From JBFWYO01 sp050186335 (GTDB lineage: Bacteria > Pseudomonadota > Alphaproteobacteria > Bin65), in the NCBI GenBank assembly GCA_050186335.1, contig JBFWYO010000026.1:1-50887 (forward strand): a stretch of DNA of 50,887 nucleotides, written 5' to 3'. Numbering within the stretch: the stretch's first letter is position 1; each line of letters opens with the position of its first letter. The translations under genes and the position numbers were made by a program. Under the pieces are notes generated by a model. That model worked only from the letters and a program-made list of their open reading frames with translations. It was not told the origin of the DNA and searched no databases. Shown piece after piece: positions 33,101 through 41,734 of the stretch.

Positions 33101-33976
33101 TCAGCGCCGCGCCAGCAGGTTGAGCAGATACTGGCCGTAGCCGCTGCCGCGCATCGGTTCGGCCAGCGTGGCCAGCTTGGCGTCGTCGATCCAGCCCTTG
33201 CGCCAGGCGATCTCCTCCAGGCAGGCGATCTTCATGCCCTGCCGCCGCTCGATCGCGGCCACGAAGCCGCCGGCGTCGAGCAGCGAATCGTGGGTGCCGG
33301 TATCCAGCCAGGCGAAGCCGCGCCCCAGCCGCTCGACGTGCAGCCGGTGCTCGCGCAGATACAGAAGGTTCAGATCGGTGATTTCCAGTTCGCCGCGCGC
33401 CGACGGCCGCAGCGATTTCGCCAAACTCACCACGCGCGCATCGTAGAAATACAGCCCGGTCACGGCCCAGTTCGATTTCGGCGCCGCGGGCTTTTCCTCG
33501 ATGCTGCGGGCGCGCCCGTCGGCGTCCAGTTCGACCACGCCGTAGCTCTGCGGATCGGTGACCTGGTAGGCGAACACGGTGGCGCCGGAATCGTTGCGGC
33601 CGGCGGCCGCGAGCTGCTCGGTCAGGCCGTGGCCGTAGAAAATATTGTCGCCGAGCACCAGCGCGGCCGGCGCGCCGGCCAGGAAATCCGCGCCGATCAG
33701 AAACGCCTGCGCCAGCCCTTCGGGCTTCGGCTGCGCCGCATAGGCGATGCGCAGCCCGAAATCGCCGCCGTCGCCGAGCAGTTCGCGAAAGCGCGGCAGA
33801 TCGTGCGGCGTGGAAATCACCAGCACGTCGCGGATATCCGCCAGCATCAGGACCGACAGCGGGTAATAGATCATCGGCTTGTCGTAGATCGGCAGCATCT
33901 GCTTGGACACGCCGCGCGTGACCGGATAAAGCCGCGTCCCTTTGCCGCCCGCCAGCACGATTCCCTTGCGCGTCAT
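33101..33976 (-). CDS. rfbA: Glucose-1-phosphate thymidylyltransferase RfbA (RmlA)
   Basis: 291 residues. LAGGKGTRLYP at 8-18 is the nucleotide-binding loop; SKQMLPIYDKPMIYYPLS, LVLGDNIFYGHGL and IEEKPAAPKSNWAVTGLYFYD complete the RmlA pattern. Makes dTDP-glucose from dTTP and glucose-1-phosphate. ATG at 33976 is used rather than an upstream in-frame codon at 33994 because the rfbB stop lies at 33981 and the motif spacing then fits the family. Confidence 0.95.
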   Translation of the reverse strand: MTRKGIVLAGGKGTRLYPVTRGVSKQMLPIYDKPMIYYPLSVLMLADIRDVLVISTPHDLPRFRELLGDGGDFGLRIAYAAQPKPEGLAQAFLIGADFLAGAPAALVLGDNIFYGHGLTEQLAAAGRNDSGATVFAYQVTDPQSYGVVELDADGRARSIEEKPAAPKSNWAVTGLYFYDARVVSLAKSLRPSARGELEITDLNLLYLREHRLHVERLGRGFAWLDTGTHDSLLDAGGFVAAIERRQGMKIACLEEIAWRKGWIDDAKLATLAEPMRGSGYGQYLLNLLARR

Positions 33977-33980
33977 CGCC

Positions 33981-35039
33981 TCACCCCGCCGCACGCCCCA
34001 GGCCCAGGCGGGTCACGCGATAGCCGCCGGTCTTGATCTTTTCGCACCACGCCAGATTAGCCAAATACCATTGCACCGTGCGGCGCAATCCGTCGGCGAA
34101 ACCGACGGCGGCGCGCCAGCCCAATGTTTCGGTCAGTTTGGTCGCGTCCAGCGCATAGCGCCGGTCGTGCCCCGGGCGGTCGGCGACCGATTCGATCTGG
34201 GCGCGGTACGAGCGCCCGTCGGCCTGTGGCCGCAGCGCGTCCAATTCGGCGCACAGCGCGTGCACGACCTCGAGATTGGTCCGCTCGCCGTTGCCGCCGA
34301 CATTATAGGTTTCGCCCGGCACGCCGCGCTGCACGATGCGCATCAAGGCGTCGCAATGATCGTCGACATGCAGCCAGTCGCGCACCTGCTTGCCGTCGCC
34401 GTAGATCGGCAGTTTCGCGCCGGCCAGCGCGGACAATATAATGTGCGGAATCAGTTTTTCCGGAAACTGGCGCGGCCCGTAATTGTTGCCGCAGTTGGTG
34501 ATCAGCGTCGGCAGCCCGTAGGTGCGGTTGAACGCGCGCACCAGATGATCGGCCGAGGCCTTCGAGGCGGCATACGGCGAATTCGGCGCGTACCGGCTGT
34601 CCTCGGTGAAGCGGCCTTCGGCGATCGAGCCGTAGACTTCGTCGGTCGAGACGTGCAGCAGGCGGAAACCCGCGCGGGCGCCTGTATTCGATTCGCGCCA
34701 ATAGGCCAGGGCGGCTTCCAGCAATTCGTACGTCCCGTCGATGTTGGTGCGCACGAAGCTGCCGGGGTCCTCGATCGAGCGGTCGACATGGGATTCGGCG
34801 GCGAAATTCAGCAGCGCATCGGGCTGGTGCTCGGTCAGCAGGCGCGCGACCAGCGCGCGATCGTTGATCGAGCCGTGCACGAAAAGGTGCCGCGGCGTGT
34901 TGTGCAAATCCGCCAGATTGTCGAGATTGCCGGCGTAGCTGAGCGCATCCATGTTGATCACGCCATGCCCGGCGCCGATCGCGCGGTGGACGAAATTGCT
35001 GCCGATGAAGCCGGCACCGCCGGTGACCAGGAGTCGCAT
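33981..35039 (-). CDS. rfbB: dTDP-glucose 4,6-dehydratase RfbB (RmlB)
   Basis: 352 residues. GGAGFIGSN at 7-15 binds NAD; Thr132-Asp133-Glu134 in STDEVYG and Y156-xxx-K160 in SPYAASK are the catalytic residues. NCGNNYGPRQFPEKLIPHII and RDWLHVDDHCDAL are RmlB hallmarks. Converts dTDP-glucose to dTDP-4-dehydro-6-deoxyglucose. ATG overlaps the last base of the upstream ligase gene stop. Confidence 0.96.
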   Translation of the reverse strand: MRLLVTGGAGFIGSNFVHRAIGAGHGVINMDALSYAGNLDNLADLHNTPRHLFVHGSINDRALVARLLTEHQPDALLNFAAESHVDRSIEDPGSFVRTNIDGTYELLEAALAYWRESNTGARAGFRLLHVSTDEVYGSIAEGRFTEDSRYAPNSPYAASKASADHLVRAFNRTYGLPTLITNCGNNYGPRQFPEKLIPHIILSALAGAKLPIYGDGKQVRDWLHVDDHCDALMRIVQRGVPGETYNVGGNGERTNLEVVHALCAELDALRPQADGRSYRAQIESVADRPGHDRRYALDATKLTETLGWRAAVGFADGLRRTVQWYLANLAWCEKIKTGGYRVTRLGLGRAAG

Positions 35040-36361
35040 TATTTCCCTGTCCTAGGCGGCCCGTCCGCCTCGGTCAAGCTGTGGCCGCGCGAAGCGCCGC
35101 GGTCGGTTCGCAGCGCCGCCATCGGGATCGCCAGCAGGACCGCGAACACCATCTGCCACCAGCCGGCGAACAGCGAAAAATTGAACAGCCAGGAAATAAC
35201 CACGCCGGCGGTCACGCCGATTGCCGCCCATGCCGCCGGCGCGCCGTGGCGGGCTTTGGCGAACAGCGAAACAAACAAGCACAGCAGCGCCGCCAGCGCG
35301 GTCAGCACGCCCGGGATGCCGGTTTCGAGCCAGGCCTGGATCAGCCAGTTATGCGTGTGCGAGGGCACGTACTGGCCCTTGAACAGCGGAATCTCGTCTT
35401 TCGCGCCCGGTACGCGGCCGGCCGTGTTCAAGCCGTAGCCGAAGATCGGGCCGCGCAGGGCCTGGTGCACGGCGAAGCCCCAAATGACCTGGCGATGCCG
35501 ATCGATCAGCTGGGTCGGCAGGCGGATCTGCTGCGCGCTGGTCACCGGCGGCGCGGGCAGGCGCGTCAGGAGCCAGCCGCCAATTGCAACGGCTACGAGC
35601 ACGGGAACGGCAACCGCCGCGCGCGCCGGCCAGCGCGGCAGCCGCGCCGCGAAAAACAGCAGCGCCAGTGTCGCGGCGGCGCCGGCGAATCCGATCAGGC
35701 CCGCGTTGCTGTGCACGCCGGCCGCGAACACCAGCGCGATCGGCAGCGTGGCATAGCCGGCCCAGCGCCAGCTCCCGCCCAACTGCCGGCCCGCAAAGAC
35801 GGCGACCAGCGCGGCCGGCGGCAGCGCCGAGCCGAAGGATTTGAGGATGTCGCGCACCTGGTAGACATGCTCGGCCGGGCGGTTGCGCAGCAGCTGCAGC
35901 AAGGACGGCTCGACGTAACTGACCAGGCAGCCGAAAATCCCGGCGGCCAGCGTCGCGGCAACCGCCGCGCGCAATGCCGCTTCGTAGGCGACCGCGTCGT
36001 CGGCCAGAAATCGGATCAGCAGCCAGGCGAGCGCGATCACGCCGAGGCATTGCGCCCAGACCGCGGGCGAGCGCGCGGGATCCAGCGTCCACAGGGCGCT
36101 CACCAGCCAGGCGGCCAGCATGGCGACGAGCGCCCGGAACAGCGGCGTGCGCAGCGTCGCGCGCGCGGGCAGCAGTTGTTTGAACGCGGCCGGTCCGTCG
36201 AGCGCGGCCGCCACGGCGAAACAGATCAGCGCGGCGCCGATGGTGAAGCCGAGCGCCGCCTTGCCCAGCAACAAGGCCGGCACAGCAATGCCGACCAGCG
36301 CGCCGGCGGCGCTGCGCAGCTTTAGTTGGATCGATGGAAGCGATTGGATCGGCAAACGCAC
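35039..36361 (-). CDS. O-antigen ligase/polymerase-family membrane protein (Wzy_C, WaaL-like)
   Basis: 440 residues with about 10-12 hydrophobic segments. The large periplasmic loop contains RHQVIWGFAVHQALRGPIFG and, near residues 330-350, SHTHNWLIQAWLETGIPG. The His-Asn and Glu-x-Gly arrangement there is typical of Wzy_C proteins including WaaL ligases and PglL-type oligosaccharyltransferases. It would transfer the finished glycan to lipid A core, protein or a growing chain in the periplasm; which of these cannot be decided. Starts 9 nt after the NusG-like gene. Confidence 0.85.
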   Translation of the reverse strand: MRLPIQSLPSIQLKLRSAAGALVGIAVPALLLGKAALGFTIGAALICFAVAAALDGPAAFKQLLPARATLRTPLFRALVAMLAAWLVSALWTLDPARSPAVWAQCLGVIALAWLLIRFLADDAVAYEAALRAAVAATLAAGIFGCLVSYVEPSLLQLLRNRPAEHVYQVRDILKSFGSALPPAALVAVFAGRQLGGSWRWAGYATLPIALVFAAGVHSNAGLIGFAGAAATLALLFFAARLPRWPARAAVAVPVLVAVAIGGWLLTRLPAPPVTSAQQIRLPTQLIDRHRQVIWGFAVHQALRGPIFGYGLNTAGRVPGAKDEIPLFKGQYVPSHTHNWLIQAWLETGIPGVLTALAALLCLFVSLFAKARHGAPAAWAAIGVTAGVVISWLFNFSLFAGWWQMVFAVLLAIPMAALRTDRGASRGHSLTEADGPPRTGK

Positions 36362-36370
36362 AACCGGCCG

Positions 36371-36874
36371 CTATGCGGTGGCGCGCAGCAGATGTCCGGG
36401 CATCGGGATGCGCATCTGGCGCCCCAGCAGGGTCAGCAGGATGTACACGCGCTCGTCGTCGCCGGCGCAGTCGAACACGCCGATTTGGTCGCGCAGCGGG
36501 CCGCTGGTCACCTCGATCGCCTCGCCGCGCGTGAACGCCGGGCGCCATGCCATCCTGACCAGGCCGGTCTCGTCCTCGCGCGCGCGCAGATCCTCGACCA
36601 CGCCCTCCGGCACCGGCACCGGCCGGTCGCCGTCGCAAATCAGCGCCTTGACGCCGATCGTCGAGCGGACCGACCGCCACCGGGTCGTCGCGATGTCCAT
36701 GGCGACGAACAGATAGCCCGGAAACAGCGGCATCTTGACGTTGTCGATCCGGCGCGCGTGGCTGCGGCGCTTGAGATACTCCGGCAGATAGGTTCTGAAG
36801 CCCTGCCGGCGCAGATGCTCGACGGCGTTGCGTTCCGCGCGCGTATGGGTCTGCGCGACATACCAGCGGATCAT
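36371..36874 (-). CDS. RfaH/NusG-like transcription antitermination factor
   Basis: 167 residues. Residues 1-100 form the NGN domain: RWYVAQTHTRAERNAVEHL and KMPLFPGYLFVAMD (GYLFVAMD at 53-60). Residues 112-160 form a KOW-type domain with FTRGEAIEVTSGPLRDQIGVF. The short length, linkage to polysaccharide genes and FPGYLFV segment mark it as a specialised NusG paralogue of the RfaH type rather than housekeeping NusG, which normally lies with secE and rplK. It would reduce pausing and termination across the glycan operon, loading at the ops-like site at 31438-31449. Overlaps the regulator gene by 4 nt (ATGA). Confidence 0.88.
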   Translation of the reverse strand: MIRWYVAQTHTRAERNAVEHLRRQGFRTYLPEYLKRRSHARRIDNVKMPLFPGYLFVAMDIATTRWRSVRSTIGVKALICDGDRPVPVPEGVVEDLRAREDETGLVRMAWRPAFTRGEAIEVTSGPLRDQIGVFDCAGDDERVYILLTLLGRQMRIPMPGHLLRATA

Positions 36875-37536
36875 GGCTTCTTCCTCCGCTTGCCGCGCTT
36901 GGCGGGCGGCGGGCCGACGCGCACGACGCGCAGCAGGGCCGGCGTCAGAATCCGCTCGTCCGGCAGGATCGCCTTCAATTTGCCGAACAGCTCCTGGGCG
37001 TTCTCCAGATCGGTTATCAGGACCGCATCGACCGCGCCGGCGGCGGCCAAATTCGTCACCGCGGGCACGCCGGCAAAGCGCGTCCGCGCGTCGCCGTCGC
37101 CCATGATCGCGATCAACTCGAGTCCGATGTCGGAATTGCACAGCACCGCGATCTCCGCCAGCTCGCTGGCGCCGAGCAGCGCCACGCGGCGCCATTGGCG
37201 GCGCTGGCATTGCGTCAGCAATTCGGCGCACTGGTTGCGCGCGCGCCGGAAGAAGGTGAACGACGAGGTCAGATATTCGGCCGACAGGCGCGTCTTCTCG
37301 GCGAAGCCCTGCGGCGTCAGGTAATACAGATACCGGTTCGGCGGAATCTGGTTGACCTTGATCAGGCCCTTGCGCACGCAGCGTTTGACGTAGGCATTGG
37401 CCAGGCCGAGCGCGATGTTCAGCTCGCGCGCCACCGAACGCTGGGTGACCGCCGCGTCGTGCTCGACCGCGCTGAGCACGCCGAACGTGATCTCGCGGTC
37501 TTGCGGCGAATCGGTCTGCGCGTTGGCGTCGTTCAT
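36871..37536 (-). CDS. Winged-helix regulator with C-terminal Rossmann-like domain
   Basis: 221 residues; ATG at 37536 with AAGG 7 nt upstream. Residues 17-75 are a MarR-like winged helix: TFGVLSAVEHDAAVTQRSVA, then ELNIALGLANAYVKRCVRKG and the wing PPNRYLYYLTPQGF. Residues 110-215 begin RRVALLGASELAEIAVL and include GVPAVTNL and VDAVLITDLENAQ. This resembles the CoA_binding_3/CapD N-terminal nucleotide fold, suggesting a small-molecule sensor. A palindrome lies 13 nt upstream of its start, so autoregulation is likely. Such regulators beside RfaH-like genes appear in other capsule loci. Confidence 0.82.
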   Translation of the reverse strand: MNDANAQTDSPQDREITFGVLSAVEHDAAVTQRSVARELNIALGLANAYVKRCVRKGLIKVNQIPPNRYLYYLTPQGFAEKTRLSAEYLTSSFTFFRRARNQCAELLTQCQRRQWRRVALLGASELAEIAVLCNSDIGLELIAIMGDGDARTRFAGVPAVTNLAAAGAVDAVLITDLENAQELFGKLKAILPDERILTPALLRVVRVGPPPAKRGKRRKKP

Positions 37537-37548
37537 CCGGCGGCCTTC

Positions 37549-37567
37549 ATGTTCAGATCGTGAACAT
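37549..37567. promoter_or_regulatory. Operator palindrome A
   Basis: ATGTTCAGATCGTGAACAT, perfect 7-bp inverted arms with 5-bp spacer. It covers the proposed -10 of the regulator operon and lies between that element and the ribosome binding site. The same half-sites with identical spacing recur at 31493-31511. The most economical candidate to bind it is the adjacent winged-helix protein. Confidence 0.65.
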
Positions 37568-37591
37568 AGCCGCCGGCGCGGCCGATGGCAA
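37563..37591 (-). promoter_or_regulatory. Candidate promoter of the regulator-nusG-rfb operon
   Basis: Minus strand TTGCCA (37591-37586), 17-bp spacer, TATGTT (37568-37563). Good match to the sigma-70 consensus and correct distance to give a leader of about 20 nt before ATG 37536. Palindrome A overlaps the -10. Confidence 0.55.
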
Positions 37592-37637
37592 GGATCGTCG
37601 TCCCGAGAGCGCAACTAAATTTAACGAAAACAACGCG

Positions 37638-38591
37638 TTAAGCCGGATCGGCGGGCTCGAATCGGGGCCGCCGTCGGCCGCCCGCCAGGAACAGCAGCCC
37701 GCCCGGAATGCCGCAGACCAGGCCGATCGCGCCATAGACCAGCGAGGTCAGCAGCGCGGTTTCCGGCGCCGCGCCGACCCAGCCGAACGCCACCACCATG
37801 GCGCCCTCGCGCACGCCCCAGCCGGCGATGCTGATCGGCACCATGCTGACCAGAATGATCAGCGGCATCAAGGTTGCGCAGTGCCAGAACGCGATCTCGG
37901 CATGCTGCGCGCGAAACAGCGCGAACACCGCGGCGATCAGGCAAACATGGATCAGCATCGAAATCGCCAACACCGGCACCGCCAATGCCATCGTGCCGAA
38001 CAGCCGCCGCGCCACGCGCGACATATCCGCGAGGAACGCCACGAGCCGCCACCGCCGCCAGCGCGTGACCATCTTGTCGAGCGCGAGAAAGACGAAGAAA
38101 CCGAGAACCCCGGCCAGGATCACGAGCGTCAGGCTCCACCGCGTCTCGGCGTCCGGCGTCGCCGCGCGCAGATCCGGCAGCATGACGACCATGATCGCCA
38201 GCAGGCCGATCAAGGCCGCGCCGCGATCGAGCAGCACGGCATACAGCGCGTGGCCGAAACGAATCCCTCTTCGGTGCACGCGCCACAAGCGCACCGCGTC
38301 GCCGCCGATGGCCGACGGCAAGGTCTGGTTGAAGAACACGCCGATCATCACGGTGACCAGCGAAAAGCCGAAGCCGACGCGCTCGCCGAGCGCGCGAAAC
38401 ACAAACAGCCAACGCCACGAATGCAGGATGCTGGCCAAGAGCACCAACGCGAGCGCAACGAATACGCCGCCCGCCGCAAGCTCGCGCGCCTGCCGCCAGG
38501 CGGCGCCGATGTCGAGGCTGCGCAGCACCAGGATCAACAGACCGCCGGTGACGACGAGCTTGGCCAGAAAGATGAGCAGCCTTCGATTCAC
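37638..38591 (-). CDS. YbhN/LPG-synthase-like flippase-type integral membrane protein
   Basis: 317 residues with about 8 transmembrane segments. Opens NRRLLIFLAKLVVTGGLLIL and carries VFFNQTLPSAIGGDAVRLWR, the family signature near the third helix, and SIAGWGVREGAMVVAFGW. Lysylphosphatidylglycerol-synthase transmembrane domain proteins move or modify lipids; the catalytic aminoacyl domain of MprF is absent. GTG at 38591 is preferred because GGGGA lies 7 nt upstream; ATG at 38612 is the alternative. Divergent from the + strand dehydrogenase; it may take part in lipid carrier handling for the glycan. Confidence 0.8.
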   Translation of the reverse strand: MNRRLLIFLAKLVVTGGLLILVLRSLDIGAAWRQARELAAGGVFVALALVLLASILHSWRWLFVFRALGERVGFGFSLVTVMIGVFFNQTLPSAIGGDAVRLWRVHRRGIRFGHALYAVLLDRGAALIGLLAIMVVMLPDLRAATPDAETRWSLTLVILAGVLGFFVFLALDKMVTRWRRWRLVAFLADMSRVARRLFGTMALAVPVLAISMLIHVCLIAAVFALFRAQHAEIAFWHCATLMPLIILVSMVPISIAGWGVREGAMVVAFGWVGAAPETALLTSLVYGAIGLVCGIPGGLLFLAGGRRRPRFEPADPA

Positions 38592-38644
38592 GCAAACGTC
38601 CCCGCGCGCCATCGCCAAGCCCGATATCGGGCCGTCGGTTGCGC

Positions 38645-38674
38645 ACCTTAGTGGATCGGTCGTCGCACGCTCAA
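38645..38674 (-). promoter_or_regulatory. Candidate promoter of the YbhN-like gene
   Basis: Minus strand TTGAGC (38674-38669), 18-bp spacer, TAAGGT (38650-38645). Moderate match; leader of about 45 nt to GTG 38591. Confidence 0.3.
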
Positions 38675-38724
38675 CCCTGGCCGAATTCGGGGCGCCGCGT
38701 CGGTCGCCCGCACGGGCGGTGTAA

Positions 38725-38753
38725 TTGACAAGCCGAGGGCCGAAGGTTAGACG
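38725..38753 (+). promoter_or_regulatory. Candidate promoter of the nucleotide-sugar dehydrogenase gene
   Basis: TTGACA (38725-38730) is a perfect -35 consensus; 17 bp downstream is TAGACG (38748-38753), a weak -10. The start would lie about 25 nt before ATG 38785. Located in the 193-nt divergent interval. Confidence 0.4.
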
Positions 38754-38784
38754 GAGCCGCCCCTTATCGAGGCTCAAGCGCCAT

Positions 38785-40059
38785 ATGAACGTTCACCCCG
38801 CGCGCATCGCCGTCATCGGACTCGGATATGTCGGCCTGCCGCTCGCCGTCGCATTGGCGCGACATTTTCCCGTGGTCGGGTTCGACGTCAGTCGCGCGCG
38901 CGTGGAAGAACTGCGGCACGGCCGGGATCGCACGAACGAAGTCGCCGCCGATATCCTCAAGACCAGCGCGCTGGCGGTCACGTCCGACGCGGCCAAACTC
39001 AAAGCCGCCGATATCTTCATCATCACCGTGCCGACGCCGGTCGACGACCATAACGTGCCGGATCTCGGCGCGGTCGAAGCGGCGGCGCGCACCGTCGGCG
39101 CCGCGATCGGCAAAGGCGGCATTGTCGTACTCGAAAGCACGGTCTATCCGGGCGTTACGGAAGCCGTCCTGGGTCCGATCGTGGCCCGGGAGTCGGGGCT
39201 CGTCTGCGGGCGCGATTTTTTCCTCGGCTACTCGCCGGAGCGCGTCAATCCGGGCGATCGCAAGCACACCATCGAATCGGTCACCAAGGTGGTCGCCGGC
39301 CAGACCCCGGAGATCGCAACCAGGCTGGCGCAAATCTACGGCGCCGTCACCGGCGGCAATGTGTTCGTGGCGCGCGATATCCGCACCGCCGAAGCCGCCA
39401 AGGTGATCGAGAACGCGCAGCGCGATATCAACATCGCGTTCATCAACGAAATCACCATGATCTTCGGCAAGCTCGGCATATCGGTCTACGACGTGCTCGA
39501 GGCCGCGCGCACGAAATGGAATTTTCTGGATTTTCGCCCCGGCTTCGTCGGCGGCCACTGCATCGGCGTCGATCCGTTCTATCTTGCGCATCAGGCGCAG
39601 GCCTTGGGCCATCATCCGGAAGTGATCCTGGCCGGGCGGCGCATCAACGACGGCATGGGCGAATATGTCGCCGCGTGCCTGGACGCCGAACTCGGCGGCA
39701 AGCCGTCGCGCGTGCTGGTGCTCGGGCTGACGTTCAAGGAAAATGTACCCGATCTGCGCAATTCGAAAGTGGTCGACGTCGTCGAGGGCCTGACGCGCCG
39801 CGGTCACGCGGTGAGCGTTCACGACGCGCTGGCCGATCCCGCCGAAGCCCGGGAATTGTACGCGCTGGAACTGCTCGATGGGCTCGAGCATGCGGGCCCG
39901 TTCGACTGCGTGCTCGGCGCCGTGCCGCACGAAGCCTATCGCGCGTTCGGCGCGGCCGATTTCGCCCGCCTGTTGGCGCCGGGCGGCATCGTCGCCGACG
40001 TCAAGGGCATGTGGCGCCACATCGCGCTGCCGGCCGGGCTCAAATCCTGGCGGCTCTGA
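38785..40059 (+). CDS. UDP-N-acetylhexosamine C6-dehydrogenase (TviB/VipA/WbpO-like)
   Basis: 424 residues. NAD-binding GLGYVGLP (12-19), GYSPERVNPGD, Lys206 and Asn210 in AAKVIENAQRD, and the catalytic Cys259 in GFVGGHCIGVDPFYL. The start VIGLGYVGLPLAVALAR and RTNEV segment match TviB/VipA and WbpO, which oxidise UDP-GlcNAc or UDP-GalNAc to the uronic acid, rather than Ugd. It could supply UDP-GlcNAcA to the WlbA-WlbC-WlbB enzymes. ATG at 38785 is chosen because the Rossmann motif follows directly; a TTG at 38725 is inside the promoter. Its stop lies 4 nt from the convergent heparinase gene stop. Confidence 0.9.
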   Translation: MNVHPARIAVIGLGYVGLPLAVALARHFPVVGFDVSRARVEELRHGRDRTNEVAADILKTSALAVTSDAAKLKAADIFIITVPTPVDDHNVPDLGAVEAAARTVGAAIGKGGIVVLESTVYPGVTEAVLGPIVARESGLVCGRDFFLGYSPERVNPGDRKHTIESVTKVVAGQTPEIATRLAQIYGAVTGGNVFVARDIRTAEAAKVIENAQRDINIAFINEITMIFGKLGISVYDVLEAARTKWNFLDFRPGFVGGHCIGVDPFYLAHQAQALGHHPEVILAGRRINDGMGEYVAACLDAELGGKPSRVLVLGLTFKENVPDLRNSKVVDVVEGLTRRGHAVSVHDALADPAEARELYALELLDGLEHAGPFDCVLGAVPHEAYRAFGAADFARLLAPGGIVADVKGMWRHIALPAGLKSWRL

Positions 40060-40063
40060 GCCG

Positions 40064-41713
40064 TCACAGCTCGCGCTTGAAGGCCCATTTGACCACCGCG
40101 GCATCGTCGCGCGGGCCCGGCACGCCGGTCAGCACGAGCTGCCGGCACGCGCGCGGCGCGCCCGGTGCGCCCAGATAGATGCTGGCGTCGAGCGCGGTCA
40201 ACGCATCGCCGACCGCGCGGAACGACCAGATGCTGCCGTCCGGCAGGCTCAGTTTGGCGGCTGCCGGCCGATTGCGCGGCCCGTCTTCCAGGTCCACGGA
40301 AATATCCGGATGTAAGTGGAACCGAACGGCGAAACTTTCCGCCGTGCGCCGACCCTGGTTGACGCGCAGCAGGGCGTCTTCGCCGCGCAAATCGTCGCCG
40401 CCGCTCGACAGGAACAGGCGGCGGCGATGCGCCAGGCCGAAGCGCTGCACGTAGCCGTCATGCTCGGCTTCCAGCCACAGGTCGCCGCCCTGGTCGCTGC
40501 GCTTGGCGGCGACCGAGCGCACGCCGTCGCCCAGCGGGCCGGTCGGCAGGATTTCGCTCGAGTTGGTGTCGGCGAGGGTCAGCGTGGAATGCGCCGCCGT
40601 GGTGCGCGACATTTCGCGCCAGCGCGGATGCGCGCCGCCGAAGGCGCCGCAGTTCACGATCACGCGCGTCCGGCCGACGCTCATCTCGAAGCTCAGCGTG
40701 CCGGCATGCGCGCCCGTGCTCAGACTTTCGGTCGCCGGAGCCGCCAGGTCGGCGATCAAGGTTGTCGGGCCGGCGTTCAGGCGATGGAAGCCGCCGGAAA
40801 ACGGCGCCGCTGCGGCGCCGGGCTCGTCGGCGAGCGTCAACAGGCGCGCGATCGCCGCGGCATCGATTTCGTCGCCGCCGTTGAACAGCGCCAGGCCGCC
40901 GTCCGGATGCAAAACGGTGCGCAGCGCCGGCGCGCCCCGGTCGATCGCGTTCTGCACCAAAACCGGCATCGGCCGGTGCGCCGCCGCCAGCGTCGCGCGC
41001 ACGTCGAGCGTGTGGCGTAGCAGATCCGCTTGTCGCGTCGGGCTGCGCTCGCGCACGAAACCGTCGGCGAACACGCGCTGCTGCAATTCGCCGTCGAACA
41101 ACTCGATGCCGCGCACGTAACGCACCTCGCCCTCGGGCAGGCACAGGCCGGCATAGATCAGACCCTTGGATGCGGCCAGACGCATCGCACCCGGCTCGGT
41201 CCGGCGCACGACGCGGAACAGATGCTCCGCCTGCCGGTCGATCGAGGCGAAGTAGAGGTCCCGGAAACCATTGTCGGCGGTGCGCACGAAATAATCGTAC
41301 TGCGTCAGCCATTGCACGATCCGCTCGGCCACCAGATCCGGCCGCCACGCCACCGAATCGTAGCGGCCGAAATTGACGATCCAGTCGCGAATCAATTCGC
41401 GGCCGCGCCGCCGCGCGGCCTCCGTGCCGTTGGCGCGCAGGTCGCGCAGCCAGGCGAAGCCATGCGGTTCGATGCCCGGCGGCAGGTCATGAGGCTCGGC
41501 GCGGTCCGGCGTGAAGATGGTTCCCGCGGCCAGCACCGCGTAGCCGCGCGCGCTGTCGCCGGGCCACAGATCCGGCGGCGTGAACAACAGTTGATAGGGC
41601 GGCCGCCGGCCCAGCAGCCATTGATAGGGCGCCGAGCCGTAGGCCAAATCCCGCCAGCCGCGCCGCTGCCGGCGCCCGACGATCGGATTGGCAGGGAAGG
41701 TGGCTTTGTTCAC
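40064..41713 (-). CDS. Heparinase II/III family protein
   Basis: 549 residues. The N-terminal alpha/alpha-toroid has FAWLRDLRANGTEAARRR and NFGRYDSVAWRPDLVAERIV; the C-terminal beta-sandwich has FNGGDEIDAAAIARLLTLAD and CGAFGGAHPRWREMSRTTAA followed by HSTLTLADTNSSEI, the Heparinase_II_III signature. No signal peptide is obvious, so a periplasmic location is not proven. Alphaproteobacterial members next to rpe and rsmB are common and may remodel glycans or act on an unknown substrate. Lies 21 nt after the rpe stop, probably the same operon. Confidence 0.88.
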   Translation of the reverse strand: MNKATFPANPIVGRRQRRGWRDLAYGSAPYQWLLGRRPPYQLLFTPPDLWPGDSARGYAVLAAGTIFTPDRAEPHDLPPGIEPHGFAWLRDLRANGTEAARRRGRELIRDWIVNFGRYDSVAWRPDLVAERIVQWLTQYDYFVRTADNGFRDLYFASIDRQAEHLFRVVRRTEPGAMRLAASKGLIYAGLCLPEGEVRYVRGIELFDGELQQRVFADGFVRERSPTRQADLLRHTLDVRATLAAAHRPMPVLVQNAIDRGAPALRTVLHPDGGLALFNGGDEIDAAAIARLLTLADEPGAAAAPFSGGFHRLNAGPTTLIADLAAPATESLSTGAHAGTLSFEMSVGRTRVIVNCGAFGGAHPRWREMSRTTAAHSTLTLADTNSSEILPTGPLGDGVRSVAAKRSDQGGDLWLEAEHDGYVQRFGLAHRRRLFLSSGGDDLRGEDALLRVNQGRRTAESFAVRFHLHPDISVDLEDGPRNRPAAAKLSLPDGSIWSFRAVGDALTALDASIYLGAPGAPRACRQLVLTGVPGPRDDAAVVKWAFKREL

Positions 41714-41734
41714 CCGGCCCTCTTGCTGCTGTGC

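Noticed and set aside
40064..41713. Horizontal boundary marked by loss of purH beside the heparinase gene
   Set aside because: I recall an rsmB-rpe-heparinase-purH order in related bacteria, but cannot verify it here and there is no repeat or integrase at the junction.
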